From contig CANJXD010000352.1 in the NCBI GenBank assembly GCA_947478535.1, forward strand, positions 1-6,235: DNA of 6,235 bases, written 5' to 3'. The stretch comes from Acetobacteraceae bacterium. GTDB taxonomy: Bacteria > Pseudomonadota > Alphaproteobacteria > Acetobacterales > Acetobacteraceae. The translations under genes were made by a program, and so were the position numbers. Positions 6,112 to 6,235 of this stretch are shown here, one piece after another (the stretch's first letter is position 1; each line of letters begins with the position of its first letter). Below the pieces are notes generated by a model. That model saw nothing but the letters and a program-made list of their open reading frames with translations, searched no databases and had not been told where the DNA came from.

Positions 6112-6235
6112 GACTTGTTGCGAAAGTTGCGTGATTTTGGTGCGGCCGTGCTGGCCGTGGCCGGCGCCCTCGGTCAGCAGGGCCTCGGTCAGCAGGGCAG
6201 GAACCCTGCTTCGAGGTTGACCAGTGCGGCGATGA
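6112..6235. mobile_element. Probable end of an insertion sequence (continues beyond the window)
   Basis: At 6112 the good minus-strand reading frame stops making sense and the sequence begins GACTTGTTGCGAAAGTTGCG, preceded by TA at 6110-6111. An end with a TTGTTGCGAAAG-type core next to a TA or TNA target resembles the terminal inverted repeats of IS5-family elements (IS427/IS1031 groups). This is from memory and is not a match to a named element. On the minus strand a frame enters from the window edge and stops at TGA 6191-6189 after ALVNLEAGFLPC, leaving 77 bp to the proposed end. That layout fits a transposase 3' end. The other end and the target duplication lie outside the window, so the element cannot be proved here. 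Confidence 0.35.
6168..6197. repeat. Perfect tandem duplication of a 15-bp unit
   Basis: CCTCGGTCAGCAGGG occurs twice head to tail (6168-6182 and 6183-6197) with no mismatch. The length is a multiple of three, so it would insert five codons without a shift. In the proposed transposase frame it carries the stop codon, so the duplication would fall at or after the 3' end of that gene. Perfect identity suggests a recent slippage event. Confidence 0.85.

Noticed and set aside
6004..6235. Plus-strand open frame starting at ATG 6004 with AGGGGG six bases before it, running off the window
   Set aside because: Tempting because of the SD-like sequence, but the product is serine/alanine/arginine-rich and is the exact antisense of the better minus-strand frame. 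It also runs through the proposed IS end and the 15-bp duplication. A real gene cannot be fully excluded.
1..6235. CRISPR array, tRNA, rRNA, riboswitch or phage defence system
   Set aside because: No regularly spaced repeats, no cloverleaf or rRNA-like stretch, and no nuclease, toxin or reverse-transcriptase motifs were seen.

Overview
The window is GC-rich throughout and looks like the chromosome of a high-GC proteobacterium. Codon choice, SD-led signal-peptide proteins and the style of the transport proteins suggest an alphaproteobacterium, possibly of the Acetobacteraceae/Roseomonas type. That placement is an inference, because no rRNA or other phylogenetic marker is present.

Layout. Positions 1-337 hold the 3' end of a plus-strand gene, probably a deacylase of the succinylglutamate desuccinylase/aspartoacylase family. 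A 78-bp gap (338-415) follows, with a candidate promoter, a small hairpin and a good Shine-Dalgarno. Positions 416-5797 hold a complete five-gene peptide-type ABC importer operon in the order binding protein, permease B, permease C, ATPase D, ATPase F. The last four genes are packed tightly: a 13-bp gap before the first permease, then 1-, 4- and 8-nt overlaps with no recognisable SD at the internal starts. This points to one transcript with translational coupling.

How the genes work together. The exported family-5 binding protein captures a peptide-like solute in the periplasm. It delivers the solute to the DppB/DppC-type membrane heterodimer, and the two nucleotide-binding proteins drive import. 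Both ATPases keep all catalytic motifs, and each carries a C-terminal four-cysteine set of the kind that binds a [4Fe-4S] cluster in some peptide-importer ATPases. The hydrolase-like gene just upstream suggests an imported N-acyl amino acid, acylated peptide or similar amide, but the substrate cannot be read from the sequence.

The last 438 bp (5798-6235) hold no intact gene. They contain a possible vestigial cistron start at the operon end, about 145 bp of apparently non-coding DNA with a 12-bp palindrome, the 43-codon 3' remnant of an unrecognised minus-strand gene (5982 to about 6111), and a probable insertion-sequence end starting near 6112. The probable IS contains a perfect 15-bp tandem duplication. 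The operon itself is an ordinary, well-known type of system. The most unusual parts are the remnant/IS junction and several short in-frame repeats.
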